Positions 1-10,969 are shown, counted from the stretch's first letter. The stretch is 64,000 nt of DNA from Anomaloglossus baeobatrachus (GCF_048569485.1 NC_134360.1:203447192-203511191), one strand, 5' to 3'. Translations and numbers: made by a program. The notes: a model not told the origin generated them from the letters alone.

Positions 1-1289
1 AGGATACTTACCCATCCACTTACCTTGGGGAAGTGCGCCTTGAATTGGACAGTCAGCGGTGATCCGTTGAGAAATTTTCAGAAGTCGCCATTTTTGCCGC
101 CATTTTTAGGCGCGAAAACTGCAGCCCAGCGTCGTCTTCCCCGAGAAAAGGGCGCGAAGCTGAAGCCCCGCCCCCTGGGAACACGGCCGGAAGGTGAACC
201 CCGAGGTCATAAAACGAAACTAACAAGCCGAAAAAGAGAGTGCTGGAAAAAGACCGAGGGGGAGAAGTGGGAAGATGTCTGCTCCTAAACCTGATGCTGG
301 AGCTGCGCCGACCGCTGGAATGGCGGCGCCCTGAGGCGGAGTGGTGACACCCGCGGAGGGACACGAATCGGGAGCGCTTATCGATGGTGACCGCTGCCTG
401 GCTGGAGCCGGAGCTGGCGAGATTCTGTGTCCTGGTGCGGTCGCAGTCACTGCAACAGGTGCTGGAGTGGAAGGCGGAGGTCCGGAGAATGGTGGCCATG
501 GTGTGGGCCCATGAGAGCTGAGCTACCCGTACGGTGTCGCGTCGGGAGAGAGGTACCCAGACCGTCTCAACCTCTTTGGCCTGCCCGGAGCTGGACCCCT
601 GTTTCCTATGTGATGGGAGAGTGCCGGCTGACACCTCTCCCTGGAGCAGCGGCATCACCTGTTATACCACCTCCGTTCCCGATGGAAGTTCAAAGCTCTG
701 GGATGCATTGCAGCTGGTCCCGGAATGCTGACCCCCGGGGGCCAAGGGAGCCAAACGGCCCCATGCAGCAGTGGTAGTGGTTCCCAGGCTACCCCCAAGT
801 TGAAGTCCCCATTTGGACCGTCTGTTTTTCCCGTTTTATAGTTAAAAAAGGACCATGGCCATGAACTGGCAGGCCAACCCAAAAACGTTTGGGTTTTGTA
901 AATAGCCCCTGACCAACCTTCTCACCTGCTGCAGTCTCTGGAGAGGCTGATTGGAGGATGGGCCTGTGGTAGAGTCGGCCGAGGCCCAGTCACCACCGAA
1001 ACCGGTGACTAACCTCCGGATCAGGGGTCCCCTGGACGTGGGGTCCCTGAAAAAGACTGCCGTGTAAGGAACTTTTTACCCGGCCCATAAGGGCAACACC
1101 CGAACCTGTCCTGGACTCGGGCAAGGGGTGCCAACCTGTGTTTTAGAGGTGGCATCAGGGCTAGGTTGTTTTGGGTGGGTGAGGTGAGAAGGACCCGGTC
1201 CGTCCCGTCCCAATTTTATTGTGCAACGTTTAAGAAAAATGCCTCCCGTAAGGGAAGAAACCACATATACTTGAATGTAAATATGTTAG
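1..1289 (+). mobile_element. LTR element A, 3' part of the internal region (fossil)
   Basis: The stretch at 900-1289 resembles the last 400 bases of the internal region of LTR element B (14521-14933): both carry a 'ctctggagaggctgatt' block, a 'caggggtccc' block and an 'acgtttaagaaa' block just before the LTR. Positions 60-120 also share an 'aaaattttgagaag'-like segment with the start of B's interior (near 13240). The middle (270-780) is GC-rich and begins with a start codon near 274 in the same relative place as in B, but it does not resemble B's cold-shock segment. No pol domain is visible. The 5' end lies before the window. Old and broken. Confidence 0.65.
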
Positions 1290-3035
1290 TGTGACGCCCT
1301 GGCCGGGCCAGGTTGTCACAGATAAGGCCCCGCATTACACCTTTCCCTCACAGGTAACACACAGCCAACCTTTCAAAACCTAGTCACCCCCTCAGGGCTT
1401 GATGGACACACCAGGGGGCGAAACCAGACGGTTGGAAGATGTCCACCTAGGAGTTCAGACAGCCTGGATGGGAAAGTACACAGTCAAGTTGATAGAGATC
1501 AGTTTGAGAGTTGAAGGAGAGTGGAGGTAAGGCCTGTGTCTGGGCCTGTGGAAAACTGACAGGTACCAGGGTATGAGCCCTGGTGCCTTTGGCTAGGAGG
1601 CAGATGGCGGTCTCCGTCTGCAGGAGCCGGGAAGACGGCTCGGTGGAACCGAGGTGGACCGAGACAGGGTAGTGGTCCGCCAGTACCGACTAGGGGAACC
1701 GACTCGGTAACCGGAGCACAAAGGGGGGTACTCAGACCCTGAAGCTAGGTCCAGAAGCGACTGGGGGCTAACTAATTAACTGATTGCGGCCAGTACTAGA
1801 GGTCCTGTCCCACCCAAAGTCCCGACTGAAGGCAACAGCCTACCGAGGGGGATAATAGGCCACTGCTCAGAGATCCCACGGGCCAGCGTCTGCGGGCAAA
1901 GGGCTCCTTAGGCGACCACAAGCCGGGAGCGGACTCCTGAAGTTGCAAGCACAGGCAGTCCACCATCTTACACAGGTGCAGGAAAAAGACAGAGACCACC
2001 AGCCGAGTGGTGGAACCCGAACGCAGCCGGCTGCGGGCACCGACCACCATCACCTTGGTTTAGCAGAAACCCGTGTGTTTCTTCCATAGTGAGTACACCA
2101 GCACCCTGCGGTCGCCAATCTCCCTGCACCAAACCTCCCCAACGGGTCCCGGGGCCACCATCCCTGCCCACGGAGGGGTTAACAACTTGCTGCGCAACAT
2201 CTCCCCCGGGTGCCCCGTAATTGCAGCGGTGGTGTCCAATATCACCACATCCCGTGTGTGGCGTCACGAACTCCGTACGGCTCAACCCGTACATATACGT
2301 CCTACATCCACCATCCCATCACCCCCCAGGGTTGTAGCCCGCTGATACCGACACGGGGAACCGACCTGGAAACCGTAGCACAAAGAGGGGTACTCGGACC
2401 CTGAAGACAGGATCGGAAACCAGCGGCCTAGTTAATTCACCGATTGAGGCCAGGATCATAGGTCCTGTCCCACCCAAAGTCCCTCATAGAAGACAACAGC
2501 CCACCGATAGGGATAGGAGGCCACCGCCAGGGCCCATAGATCCCACGGGCCAGCGTCTGCGGGCACGGCTCCTTAGGCCATATCCAGCCGGGAGCGGACT
2601 CCTGAGTTTCAGACTAGGAAGTCCATCTACACAAAGTCAGTGCAGAGGAACAGAACAGAAACCACCAGCCCAGGTGGGGGATCCGAATGCAACTGGCTGC
2701 GGCGGCCGGCCACCAGCACCTTGGTTAAAAGACTCATGCGGTTTATTGACTGTGAGTAATCAAACATCCCCTTGCTGTCGCTATACCCTGCACAAAGACA
2801 CTGGGTCCCGGGGCAACCATCCCTACCCACGGAGGGGTTAACATCTAGCTGCCATCACATCTCCCCCGGGTGCCCACAACAGCAGCGGTGGTGTCCCACC
2901 ACACCACACACCGTGGGTGGCGTCACGAACTTAATACGGCCCAGCCCGTACATCTACGTCCCCCTTTTAATTCGGCATGTCCGCGAGACCCCCAGGTCCG
3001 GAGACCCTCGAGCCACCACCCCAGGTGCCCGAAGC
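1290..3035 (+). mobile_element. 3' LTR of element A with an internal tandem duplication (fossil)
   Basis: It starts TGTGACGCCC, parallel to the TGTGGCGCCC and TGTGGCACCC starts of element B's LTRs, and follows the same internal landmarks (a 'ccaggggg' block, a 'gtctgcgggc' block, 'ggaggggttaac', 'ggtggcgtcacgaac'). About 655 bases at 1676-2330 are repeated as a diverged direct copy at about 2335-3010, so this LTR is about 1.75 kb against 1.17-1.18 kb for B. The 3' boundary near 3035 is approximate, being where similarity to B's LTR end is lost. Confidence 0.6.
1676..3010 (+). repeat. Direct tandem duplication of about 655-670 bp inside LTR A
   Basis: The two units start with 'ggggaaccgac' at about 1690 and 2353, continue through 'cctgtcccacccaaagtccc' at 1803 and 2463 and 'agatcccacgggccagcgtc', and end with 'ggcgtcacgaact' at 2260 and 2919. 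The copies differ by many substitutions and small gaps, so the duplication is not recent. Confidence 0.75.
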
Positions 3036-3250
3036 GCGCGTTCTAAGAAGTGACATGTCACTTCTTTCCTGCGCTCTGCATACAGCGCCCGCTCTGTCTA
3101 TGGGAGGGGCTGCACTCAGAGCGCATGAAATCGGCTTTTTTTTTTTCATTACGGACTCTTTCTGCAGCGATTTGAAGCGCACGTGTGCTGTTCAAATCAC
3201 TGCAGAAATTTCTACAGGGACAGTACGCAACGTGCGCACATAGCCTTACA
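3036..3250. repeat. MITE-like fragment with an inverted internal repeat
   Basis: It contains a short palindrome (agaagtgacatgtcacttct at 3046-3065), and ends in 'acgtgcgcacatagcctta', an ending also seen at other repeats in the window (49380-49540, 41150-41174). No coding potential. Boundaries approximate. Confidence 0.4.
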
Positions 3251-4408
3251 TCGCTAAGCACTGTGAAAAGCTTCGGACGGAGTGGTAAAGCAAACTGCAA
3301 ATGGCTTCCGGAGCAGTGAAAATCGTTCTTTTGAGTGGCGAATCACACATTTCTCTCTGACATCTGCTGGACAAGTCTGGGTTTGGCGATTTGTAATACA
3401 ATGTTACCGGCCTGTGCATTGTGCTAGCTGTAATTTTTTTTTGGGGGGGGATAATGCAACTGAGTTGCTTTTCAGGGGTTTTATTAAGCTCCAAAGTTCC
3501 AATGAAGAGAAATTTTAAGACTTGGCATTCCATGACATCTTGGACAATTGTAACTTCCGACGATGTGGGAAGAGTTTGTGGAAGGCTTTTTTCGCTTCCC
3601 CACACTAGAGATTTTGATCCTGCTCCAACATCAATGTCTGACCTCACAAGTATTCTTATGGATGAATGGGCACTATCTCCTACAGTTAAACTACAAAATC
3701 CTGTAGAAAACCTTCTCGGAATAGTTATAGCCACAAAAAGTGAGGACCAACTCCACATCAATATCTATGGTTTATGCGGGCCTTACACGTTACGATCTAT
3801 CGTACGATTGCACGAGTGATCGTATCCGCCCCCGTTGTTTGTGCGTCACGGGCAAATCGCTGCCCGTGTCGCACAAAGTCATTAAACCGCCGTCACATGT
3901 ACTTACTTGCTGAGCGACCTCGCTGTGGGTGGCGAACATCCTCTTCCTGAAGGGGGAGGGACGTTCGGCGTCACAGCAATTTCACACAGCCGCTGGCCAA
4001 TAGAAGCGGAGGGGCGGAGATGAGCGGGACGTAACATCCCGCCCACCTCCTTCCTTCCGCATAGCCGGCGGGTGCTGCGGGACGCAGGTAAGTTGTGTTC
4101 ATCGTTCCCGGGGTGTCACACGGAGCAATGTGTGCTACCCCGGGTACGATGAACAACCGGTGCCATGTTAAATAAACAATTTTTTAAAACTTAGCGACGA
4201 CGAGTACACGACTCACGATTTGTGAGCGATTCTGCGTCGCTCGGAGGTGTCACACGAGACAACGTCGTGAACGATGCCGGATGTGTGTCACGAAAACCGT
4301 GACCCCCGACGATGCATCGCACGATAGCTCGTCTCGGGTAAAGCCCGCATTAGAATGGGTAGCCTATAACTGTAATGTGGAGGAGTCACAATACTTTTGT
4401 CCGTATAG
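3250..4408 (+). pseudogene. Tc1-type transposon remnant, transposase 3' part, split by a MITE
   Basis: The + strand at 3250-3774 gives broken pieces of a Tc1-family transposase: a segment like 'GGGGIMVWGCFSGV', then 'MSDLTSILMDEW' and 'PTVKLQNPVENL', which fit the C-terminal region of Tc1 transposases. The reading resumes after the MITE at 3775-4349 and reaches 'acaatacttttgtccgtata', which resembles the inner end of a Tc1 terminal repeat. Several frame changes and stops are present, and the segment between the second and third catalytic aspartates is missing. No activity is expected. Confidence 0.65.
3775..4349. mobile_element. Harbinger-type MITE, copy 1, inserted in the Tc1 remnant
   Basis: It is flanked by TTA at 3772-3774 and 4350-4352, with terminal inverted repeats of the form TGCGGGC...GCCCGCA. 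The interior (gtgcgtcacgggcaaatcgc, ggccaatagaagcgg, acatcccgcccacctccttc) is shared with copies at 17768, 43600 and 55527. A 3-bp TTA/TAA target duplication is typical of PIF/Harbinger elements. No transposase is encoded. Confidence 0.75.
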
Positions 4409-4409
4409 G

Positions 4410-4975
4410 GTGACTGTGGATATCCTATGTTCCTTTCCACAATGCTCATGTGCGTGGCCTCTAAGACAATACTTTCCGAAGAAAGCTGGTATAGGAATAT
4501 AAATGCTCAGTATGTATTTCATTGTGTCCAGTAATCCAAGATTAAAATCTGCAGTTCCACATAACGTGATCTTCTAGGAATGAGATAAGGTGTAGTTATC
4601 CTTTACCTGCAATTCAGGAATGACAACTCAAAAGTATGTAATTAGTTACATTGTTTTCTTACTTCTCACAGCTTTATCTATTTAAGGTCTACGTTTTAAT
4701 TATATACAACAAGGATACAGGATTAAGTGATGAGAAAAAAATTCCCGACAAACAAATATTTTGTCTGACATCCTTTTGGTATTTCCCTCTGATAATAAAA
4801 TTGTATAAATAATGTCACCGTGTAAAAAGGTGAGGAGAGCAGGAAAGATAACATTTAGATACTTCTGAATGGCAGAATAGAATAACTGAAGGGCTCGGAT
4901 CCTTTTTCCCTTCTATTTCAACTCCTGTAGAAATGAGGGGCTCAATATATTCAAATATTCAGCTCCCACGATCAA
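4410..4975. other. No recognisable feature
   Basis: AT-rich sequence without a convincing coding region or a repeat I recognise. Confidence 0.5.
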
Positions 4976-5175
4976 AATAAAATAATCAATGGCTTTATTG
5001 ATTAATCCACAAAAAATATGAACAGGACACAGAGTGTAGATACGCTATGCGTTTCAGATCAATTATGATCCTTCTTCTTGGCATGAAAAATGATCATAAA
5101 TTATTGATCTGAAATGTGTAGCATAACTACACTCTGTTTTTATTTTTGTGGATTATTCAATAAAGTCATTTATTA
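4976..5175. repeat. Inverted repeat, about 100-bp arms, with a degenerate hammerhead-like core
   Basis: The left arm (aataaaataatcaatggctt...gtttcagatcaattatgatc) is complementary, imperfectly, to the right arm (gatcataaattattgatctgaaa...aaagtcatttattattttatt). Read on the minus strand, a 'GAAACGC' segment at 5049-5055 follows a stem-loop like that in the better motifs at 7357, 8056 and 11273, but the CTGANGA half is degraded. The layout matches that of the larger inverted repeat at 7271-8177. Confidence 0.55.
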
Positions 5176-5454
5176 TTTTATTTGGATCGTTGGAGCTGGA
5201 TATTTCTTCATTTTTCCTTTTCACGAAAACCATGAGATCCCTGAACCTGGTGGCGAGTGAGCTGGACTTTTCTTTATTATTGATCAATCTGCCGAAGAAT
5301 GCGTTTGAGTTAAATTTTCTGAAATTTTGGCTTTACACAAATTCAAAAATGGTTGCTACTTGATTCACGGTTCGAAAATAAAAGAAGCATGATCTGTACC
5401 ATTTCCCACGCTGCTGAAGGATCAGAGAGGAGGATAATCTCTCTCTCGGCTCAC

Positions 5455-6256
5455 TCTCGCAGCAAATGACGCTCGGCTCCCGCTCGCAGCAGATGACGCT
5501 CGGCTCCCGCTCGCAGCAGAGGACGCTCGGCTCCCGCTCGCAGCTGATGAAGCTCAGCTCCCGCTCGCAGCAGATGACACTCGGCTCCTGCTCGCAGCTG
5601 ATGACACTCGGCTCCTGCTCGCAGCTGATCACACTCGGCTCCTGCTCGCAGCAGATGACACTCGGCTCCTGCTCGCAGCTGATGACACTCAGCTCACGCT
5701 CGCAGCTGATGACACTCGGCTCCTGCTCGCAGCTGATGACACTCGGCTCCTGCTCGCAGCTGATGACACTCAGCTCACCCTCGCAGCAAATGACACTCGG
5801 CTCACGCTCGCAGCAGATGACACTCGGCTCACGCTCGCAGCAGATGACACTCGGCTGACGCTCGCAGCAGATGACACTCGGCTGACGCTCGCAGCAGATG
5901 ACACTCGGCTCACCCTCGCAGCAGCTGACACTCGGCTCACGCTCGCAGCAAATGACACTCGGCTCACCCTCGCAGCAGATGACACTCGGCTCACCCTCGC
6001 AGCAGATGACACTCGGCTCACCCTCGCAGCAGATGACACTCGGCTCACCCTCGCAGCAGATGACACTCGGCTCACCCTCGCAGCAGATGACACTCGGCTC
6101 ACCCTCGCAGCAGATGACACTCGGCTCACCCTCGCCGCAAATGACACTCGGCTGATGCTCGCAGCAGATGACACTCGGCTCGTGCTCCCAGCAGATGACA
6201 CTTGCCTCACGCTCGCAGCTTATGACACTCGGTTCCCTCTCGCAGCAGATGACACT
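5455..6256. repeat. 27-bp minisatellite, about 30 units
   Basis: The unit is atgacactcggctca followed by cgctcgcagcag, with a few variable positions. Because 27 is a multiple of three, several frames on both strands stay open (up to 356 codons on the minus strand), but they encode only a simple 9-residue repeat and look fortuitous. The unit closely matches one internal segment of a MITE family present at 46986-47440 (catgacactcggctcaggct at 47346) and 16140-16435, so the array probably expanded from such a copy. Confidence 0.9.
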
Positions 6257-6770
6257 CAGTAAGTGGGGGCGAGGCCTAAAGTGTACACTGAGAACTTTTC
6301 CAGACATATGCTTAAACATCCTATAACATATAGAAACATATAGAAAAAATAATATTTTTTGCCTCCATCTGGCTGGTCTGTGTCTGCATACTGTTTGCTT
6401 CACCTTTGATTTAGTGCAGCAGATCGCTTTACTCTAGGTACACCATGTGCCATCCAAAAGAAAAAGGGTAGAAATCCAGCATTGAGGTACAAAATCTTCT
6501 GTATTTATTCCAGTTCACATACAGTGCATCATAAGGCAGACAGTGAAGGCATGGATAGAGTTTTCAGTATATTAGCATGTAGTATGATCCCTTATTCACA
6601 GGAGAGTATGTTCGGTCGTCAGTGTTTTATTACTATTTGTGTAAGCTGAAGCCAAGAACAGCACCGGTCTCAATATTTAAAGTATAATTTTTATCTCTGC
6701 AGTTTCTACTCCTGATTTTTATTTATACAAATACAGATTATAAAGACTGACATGACTGAGACGTAAAATA
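6257..6770. other. No recognisable feature
   Basis: The first 40 bases (gtgggggcgaggcctaaag) resemble the outer end of the MITE from which the adjacent minisatellite seems to derive. The rest shows no gene or clear repeat. Confidence 0.4.
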
Positions 6771-7356
6771 CAGTCATATGAAAAAGTTTGGGCACCCCTA
6801 TTAATGTTAACCTTTTTTCTTTATAACAATTTGGGTTTTTGCAACAGCTATTTCAGTTTCATATATCTAATAACTGATGGACTGAGTAATATTTCTGGAT
6901 TGAAATGAGGTGTATTGTACTAACAGAAAATCTACAATCCGCATTTAAACTAAATTTGACAGGTGCATAAGTATGGGCACCTCAACATAAAAGTGACATT
7001 AATATTTTGTAGATCCTCCTTTTGCAAAAATAACAGCCTCTAGTCACTTCCTGTAGCTTTTAATGAGTTCCTGGATCCTGGATGAAGGTATATTTGACTA
7101 TTCCTGTTTATAGAACAATTCCAGTTCAGTTAAGTTTGATGGTCGCCGAGCATGGACAGCACGCTTCAAATCATCCCACAGATGTTCATTGATATTCAGG
7201 TCTGGGGACTGGGATGGCCATTCCAGAACATTGTAATTGTTCCTCTGCATGAATGCCTGAGTAGATTTGGTAACAGAGAACAATAGAGATAGGTGATAAT
7301 GCCGCGCCACAGATCACTTCAGGAACAGTAAGATTAACGTATCTTTATTGGCATAG

Positions 7357-7394
7357 GTCTACGCGTTTCAGGAGTCAAGCTCCCTTCCTCAGGA
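7357..7394 (-). ncRNA. Hammerhead-ribozyme-like core, left arm
   Basis: The minus strand reads CTGAGGA (7392-7386), a 16-base stem-loop with GGAG pairing to CTCC, then GAAAC (7369-7365) and GCGTAG. This matches the CUGANGA - stem II - GAAA order of the hammerhead core. A cleavage-site triplet with a closed stem III is not demonstrated, so activity is uncertain. Confidence 0.35.
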
Positions 7395-8053
7395 CCGTAA
7401 GGAACCAAGAGACATCAAATCTAAAATGGTGTCCACTGACATACATTAAATAACTCCATTGACGTCACAGGGACCATCCCCCATGAAAAAAACGAGCGGG
7501 AAGAGCACGTTGCATCAGAGAACATGACATCATATACATATTTGCATATGCTAATCAAAACACACTATGCGCAAAAACACATCTATAAGACAGTCAATGT
7601 GAAAAAGAACAATGATCAAAGCATAGACTGTATGAACAAAATGAATAAAAACCAATAAAGGAATGATGTGCAAAAAAAAAAAAAATGTGTGTTAAATGAG
7701 TGTAATGATTGTCTGTCTTTTTTTTTTTTTTTTTTTTTTTACACTCATTTAACACACATTTTTTTTGTTTTTTTTTGCACATCATTCCTTTATTGGTTTT
7801 TATTCATTTTGTTCATACAGTCTATGCTTTGATCATTGTTCTTTTTCACATTGACTGTCTTATAGATGTGTTTTTGCGCATAGTGTGTTTTGATTAGCAT
7901 ATGCAAATATGTATATGATGTCATGTTCTCTGATGCAACGTGCTCTTCCCGCTCGTTTTTTTCATGGGGGATGGTCCCTGTGACGTCAATGGAGTTATTT
8001 AATGTATGTCAGTGGACACCATTTTAGATTTGATGTCTCTTGGTTCCTTACGG

Positions 8054-8091
8054 TCCTGAGGAAGGGAGCTTGACTCCTGAAACGCGTAGAC
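8054..8091 (+). ncRNA. Hammerhead-ribozyme-like core, right arm
   Basis: It is the mirror copy of the left-arm motif: CTGAGGA at 8056-8062, stem-loop AGGGAGCTTGACTCCT, then GAAAC at 8079-8083 and GCGTAG. The two copies are identical through the core. Confidence 0.35.
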
Positions 8092-9499
8092 CTATGCCAA
8101 TAAAGATACGTTAATCTTACTGTTCCTGAAGTGATCTGTGGCGCGGCATTATCACCTATCTCTATTGTTCTCTGTTATCTGCCGGCGGGTGGCTGCTGCC
8201 TGGATTAACGATTTACATGCTGTCAAAGGGGTTGTGACTTGCACAACTCCATCTGGTGAGTATTCACTCCCCTTCCCTCACCCCATTTTATTGGGGTAAT
8301 ACCCTATTTGCGCTTCTTTGTCCACAGCTTTATACATGAGTAGATTTGGAGCGGTGTTTTGGATCATTGTCTTGCTGAAATATCCATCCCCTGCGTAACT
8401 TCAACTTCGTCACTGATTCTTGCACATTATTGTCAAGAATCTGCTGATACTGAGTTGAATCCGTGCAACCCTCAACTTTAATAAGATTCCCAGTGCCGGC
8501 ATTGGCCACACATCCCCAAAGCACGATGGAACCTCCACCAAATTTTACTGTGGGTAGCAAGTGCTTTTCTTGGAATGCCGTGTTTTTTTGCCTCCATGCA
8601 TAACGCCTTTTTGTATGACCAAACAACTCAATCTTTGTTTCATCAGTCCACAGGACCTTCTTCCAAAATGTAACTGGCTTATCCAGATGTGCTTTTGCAT
8701 ACCTCAGGCGACTCTGTTTGTGGCGTGCTTGCAGAAACTGGTTCTTTCGCATCACTCTCCCATACAGCTTCTCCTTGTGCAACGTGCGCTGCATTGTTGA
8801 CCGATGCACAGTGACACCATCTGCAGCAAGATGATGCTGCAGGTCTTTGGAGGTGGTTTGTGGATTGTCCTTGACTGTTCTCACCATTCTTCTTCTCTGC
8901 CTTTCTGATATTTTTCTTGGCCTGCCACTCCTGGGCTTAACAAGAACTGTACCTGTGTTCTTCCATTTCCTTACTATGTTCCTCAGAGTGGAAACTCACA
9001 GTTTAAATCTCTGAGACAACTTTTTGTATCCTTCCCCTGAACAACTATGTTGAATAATCTTTATTTTCAGATCATTTAAGAGTTGTTTTGAGGAGCCCAT
9101 GATGCCACTCTTCATAGGAGATTCAAATAGGCAAACTACTTGCAAGTGGCCACCTTAAAAACCTTTTCTCATAATTGGATACACCTGCCTATGAAGTTCA
9201 AAGCTCAATGAGGTTACAAAACCAATTTAGTGCTTTAGTAAGTCAGTAAAAAGTAGTTAGGAGTTTTCAAATCAAGAAATTGATAAGGGTGCCCATACTT
9301 ATGCACCTGTCAAATTTTGTTTAAATGCGGATTGCACATTTTCTGTTAGTACAATAAACCTCATTTCAATCCAGAAATATTACTCAGTCCATCAGTTATT
9401 AGATATATGAAACTGAAATAGCTGTTGAAAAAACCCAAATTGTTATAAACAAAAAAGGTTAACATTAATAGGGGTGCCCAAACCTTTTCATATGACTGT

Positions 9500-9928
9500 A
9501 TGTACACCGGTAATATCCATTTTTTTCCGCATACGAGACAATGAGAGCGTTTTCTGATTAGTCATGTTTAAGTCTACACCTGATGCGCTCACACTGCTCT
9601 TTAACACGTGTAGATTTCATATCAGATATTTTAATTACATTGTGCGTGAGATTGTGAATACTATTTCATACATCTACTGTAACTACATTAAATGTTATAG
9701 TCAGTGGAGATTCCTGTAATTACAGAGGATCTCTCTACATGTTGAAGCATTTCAGACCACGTGTCGTGGGTTCCTGTGGCACGATAGTAATAAACACTAT
9801 GCTGTTTTACTAAGTTGTGTTTTTAGTCTTGTTTTAGTTTATATTTATTTTAATACCTCCACATAACATCAATGGTCTTCATTTAAATTACAGATAATTA
9901 CAGATAATAATTACATATAATAATTGCC
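9500..9928. other. No recognisable feature
   Basis: AT-rich sequence flanking the Tc1 element; no gene or clear repeat seen. Confidence 0.45.
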
Positions 9929-10319
9929 TAACTGCCCCTGTATAATCTAGTCTAGATAAAGAGAGCTTTAGAAAAAGTATTTCTAACAATCTTTTATCAT
10001 ATGCTAATGAGCGCAGGGACTAGTCACAAGGGCATTAGTTCCCTTGGCTAGTAGGACCCCTAAGAATGTTAGCACGCCCTGTGGGTGTGCTAACATGATA
10101 AGGGGGCCGACTAGCCAAGGGAACAAACTCCCTTGTGACTAGCCCCTGCACTCATTAGCATATGATAAAAGATGGTTAGAAATACTTTTTCTAAAGAACT
10201 CTTTATCTATACTAGATTATACAGGAACAATTAGGCAGGGATTAGCAATATGTGCCCAGAACTGCTCATGGTTCTGGGTGCATATTGCATCTGACAGGTT
10301 CCCTTTAAATAAGTCTCAT
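9929..10319. repeat. Palindromic MITE ending in an 'aggttcccttt' terminus
   Basis: Two arms of about 140 bases are inverted copies (tataatctagtctagataaa...ccctgtg, then ...tatctatactagattata) around 10075-10085. The right side runs on to 'gacaggttccctttaa', the same end as the TTAA-flanked MITEs at 11477 and 38426. The matching left terminus is not visible. Confidence 0.6.
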
Positions 10320-10329
10320 AGACGCATTT

Positions 10330-10969
10330 GTGATTTGGTGAGTGTACTTGCTCTCCATTACCTAATCGTTCTAGCTCTGCCAGTAAATTAAATCTATGAT
10401 ACTAAGCTGGAACCAGACAACATGACATATTATTCTCATGGCTGCCAAATCCCTGTAATCTAAGCGTGTTCTGCCTCATCAAAGAACCTTATTTGACAAC
10501 AAGCCAGTAGACGATTGCCAAAAAGTAACAATATCCACATATACGCTTAGAATTACTCCAACGCAGGTTTTTACACAGGTATAAATTATACTTGTGAGTA
10601 ATCTGTTCACAACATGGTAATTGACAATCTGGAAAAGTTACTGCATACTAGTAAGAAAGACAAATACATAGACAAGATGTCACTCGTGATTAAGAGCGCA
10701 TCTGGCCTGAGATAACGATAAATCACGGAAGATCATTTACATTTTAGGATATGTGCTACATATTTTTTTCCTATTAATTACAATATACCTATTTAATTTT
10801 CAACATTGGCCAACTATGGCTTATTAAAAAAAAGTAAAAAACGCATCGACAGAGTTTCCCAGTAAACCCAAGTGAGAATAGGGAACAAGGATTTATACAT
10901 TCGCGGATACAGCTGTGAAAAGCTCCTCCACAGAATTCTAACCTATAACAATATGGAGCCATGAAAATC
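10330..10969. other. No recognisable feature
   Basis: AT-rich sequence with only short chance reading frames. Confidence 0.45.

Larger units (their letters stand above)
7271..8336. mobile_element. Inverted-repeat insertion (Penelope-like or other retroposed element) with 13-bp target duplication
   Basis: It is flanked by tgagtagatttgg at 7258-7270 and again at 8337-8349, and these copies rejoin the Tc1 sequence exactly. The interior 7271-8177 is a near-perfect inverted repeat: arms of about 450 bases meet at a poly-A/poly-T centre near 7670-7765. About 160 bases of unique sequence (8178-8336) follow the right arm. Each arm contains an 'aataaag' and a hammerhead-like core. A 13-bp duplication suggests target-primed retroposition rather than cut-and-paste. 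Inverted arrangement of terminal repeats and hammerhead motifs are known in Penelope-like elements, but no reverse transcriptase is present here, so the family is inferred. Confidence 0.6.
7098..9101 (-). pseudogene. Tc1 transposase, split and inactive
   Basis: The protein would cut and paste the element through a DDE/D RNase-H-fold domain after binding the terminal repeats by an N-terminal helix-turn-helix. The minus strand starts at a probable ATG at 9099-9101, reads a Tc1-like N-terminus (ending about 8999), meets a stop at 8996-8998, then gives a linker with 'KPRSGRPRK' and a long open stretch (8887 down to 8330) with 'VLWTDETKIELFG' (first catalytic Asp), 'FGGGSIVLWGC' and 'QQDNDPKH' (second Asp). 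The C-terminal part, '[19 protein letters not shown]' with the third acidic residue, lies at 7300-7140 on the far side of the insertion. The stop and the 1.07-kb insertion make it non-functional. Confidence 0.85.
6771..9498 (-). mobile_element. Tc1-type DNA transposon with both terminal repeats
   Basis: The ends are inverted copies (cagtcatatgaaaaagtttg at 6771 and its complement ending at 9498), each next to a TA. Long inverted terminal regions continue inward (ggtgcataagtatgggcacc near 6961, its complement near 9290). The transposase lies on the minus strand. The element is split by the insertion at 7271-8336, so its own length is about 1.65 kb, usual for Tc1 elements. Confidence 0.9.

Noticed and set aside
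5333-6403. A 356-codon open frame on the minus strand with a repeated nine-residue motif
   Set aside because: It is the translation of the 27-bp minisatellite; several other frames are open too, and there is no promoter, splice or domain signal.
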